Shown: positions 63,640 to 64,000 of the stretch, piece by piece
Numbering within the stretch: position 1 is the first letter of the stretch
How the letters are laid out: every line of letters begins with the position of its first letter
Origin: Abyssibacter profundi
GTDB lineage: Bacteria; Pseudomonadota; Gammaproteobacteria; Nevskiales; OUC007
Length of the DNA: 64,000 nt
Assembly: GCF_003151135.1 (NCBI RefSeq)
Contig: NZ_QEQK01000003.1
Span: 124,001 to 188,000 of the forward strand
Reading direction: 5' to 3'
Made by a program: the position numbers and the translations under genes
Notes under the pieces: generated by a model
Told to the model about the DNA's origin: nothing
Seen by the model: only the letters and a program-made list of their open reading frames with translations
The model's database searches: none

Positions 63640-64000
63640 TCAGGGCCAGGTGCGCCCTGATTCGTGCCGCAGATTCTGGATGAACTGCTTCCAGGTACCG
63701 TCCACCGCGCTGGTCAGTCGGTCCTGGAAGCTACGCTGGGGGTGAAACTCCAGTCGGTAAATTGATTTGTCGCGGCTGGCTTTCAGCAGCAGATCGTCAC
63801 TGGTGATGACGTCATCGACCAGTTGAAGTTCCTTGGCGCGGGTGCCGAACCAGTGTTCGCCCGTGGCCACCGCATCCAGGTCGAGCTGAGGCCGGAACTG
63901 CTCGATGAAGCGCTTGAACAGATCGTGGACTTCGTTCAGCTCTTCCCGGAATTTGGCGCGGCCTTCATCCGAGTTCTCGCCGAACATGGTCAGGGTGCGC
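63640..64000 (-). CDS. sohB: SohB-type signal peptide peptidase, C-terminal part
   Basis: The 3' end of a gene running off the window: the frame is open through RTLTMFGENSDEGRAKFREE and includes ELNEVHDLFKRFIEQFRPQL, HWFGTRAKELQLVDDVITSD and the basic C-terminal tail. This is the C-terminal part of a SohB-like S49 inner-membrane protease; the catalytic Ser and Lys lie outside the window. The methionine at 63987 is internal, so the true start is upstream. It is the first gene of the sohB-PEBP-protease run on this strand. Confidence 0.9.
   Translation of the reverse strand, partial: RTLTMFGENSDEGRAKFREELNEVHDLFKRFIEQFRPQLDLDAVATGEHWFGTRAKELQLVDDVITSDDLLLKASRDKSIYRLEFHPQRSFQDRLTSAVDGTWKQFIQNLRHESGRTWP

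Overview
The window is a gene-dense, GC-rich stretch of a gammaproteobacterial chromosome. Support comes from TIGR02449-zapA-6S RNA-fau, valS-holC-pepA next to divergent lptF-lptG, metW-metX-yggT-proC, xerD-dsbC and a fimT-pilV-pilW-pilX-pilY1-pilE locus. The giant NAD-glutamate dehydrogenase, DUF1329 protein, TIGR04211 SH3 protein and a GlyGly-CTERM tail fit a free-living Pseudomonas/Chromatiales/Nevskiales-like organism; the genus cannot be fixed from the sequence. There is no prophage, CRISPR array, complete insertion sequence or rRNA operon.

Layout. 0-5 kb: an HNH-type gene fragment ending in a dispersed repeat, a glutathione transferase, a PAS-GGDEF-EAL regulator and an exported DUF1329 protein with a strong terminator. 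5.3-12.8 kb: a six-gene operon of type IV pilus minor pilins and the tip adhesin PilY1, which carries two unusual Leu/Val-rich insertions. 13-20 kb: a ROK sugar kinase lacking a normal start codon, a zeta-class GST, a small membrane protein and GdhB. 20-26.5 kb: zapE and plsC, then xerD and a lipoprotein-type dsbC, 7Fe ferredoxin, Nudix hydrolase, L,D-transpeptidase and a small outer-membrane barrel. 26.6-33.3 kb: a two-cysteine dksA, tRNA-Leu(CAA), an SDR, two transporters, an unknown exported protein and a surface carboxypeptidase. 33.3-37.2 kb: moxR-DUF58-tgpA. 37.4-47.4 kb: patatin lipase, fxsA, valS-holC, pepA, lptFG, tatD. 47.4-50.3 kb: three envelope proteins, two of unknown function. 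50.5-54.3 kb: antiporter, hydrolase, barrel and TerB-like genes. 54.3-59.5 kb: an amino-acid block (DUF4426, metW, metX, yggT, proC, then ilvA). 59.5-64 kb: EVE gene, dispersed repeat, fau-6S RNA-zapA-TIGR02449, degQ-like protease, PEBP protein and the 3' end of sohB.

Genes are tightly packed: many neighbours share ATGA/GTGA start-stop overlaps, and several convergent pairs overlap at their 3' ends. Many genes act at the envelope: pili, LPS export, peptidoglycan cross-linking, periplasmic folding and proteolysis.

The less ordinary signals are: the paired PilY1 insertions; the CTCA DksA; the 6S RNA whose 3' end contains the fau start codon; the missing ROK start codon; the lipoprotein DsbC; a carboxypeptidase whose sorting tail runs into the convergent tgpA gene; and a dispersed inverted repeat seen at the broken HNH gene, around the EVE gene and between gdhB and zapE. 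No wholly new multi-gene system was recognised. The best candidates for undescribed biology are the PilY1 insertions and the unannotated envelope proteins at 30.4 kb and 47.4-49.5 kb.
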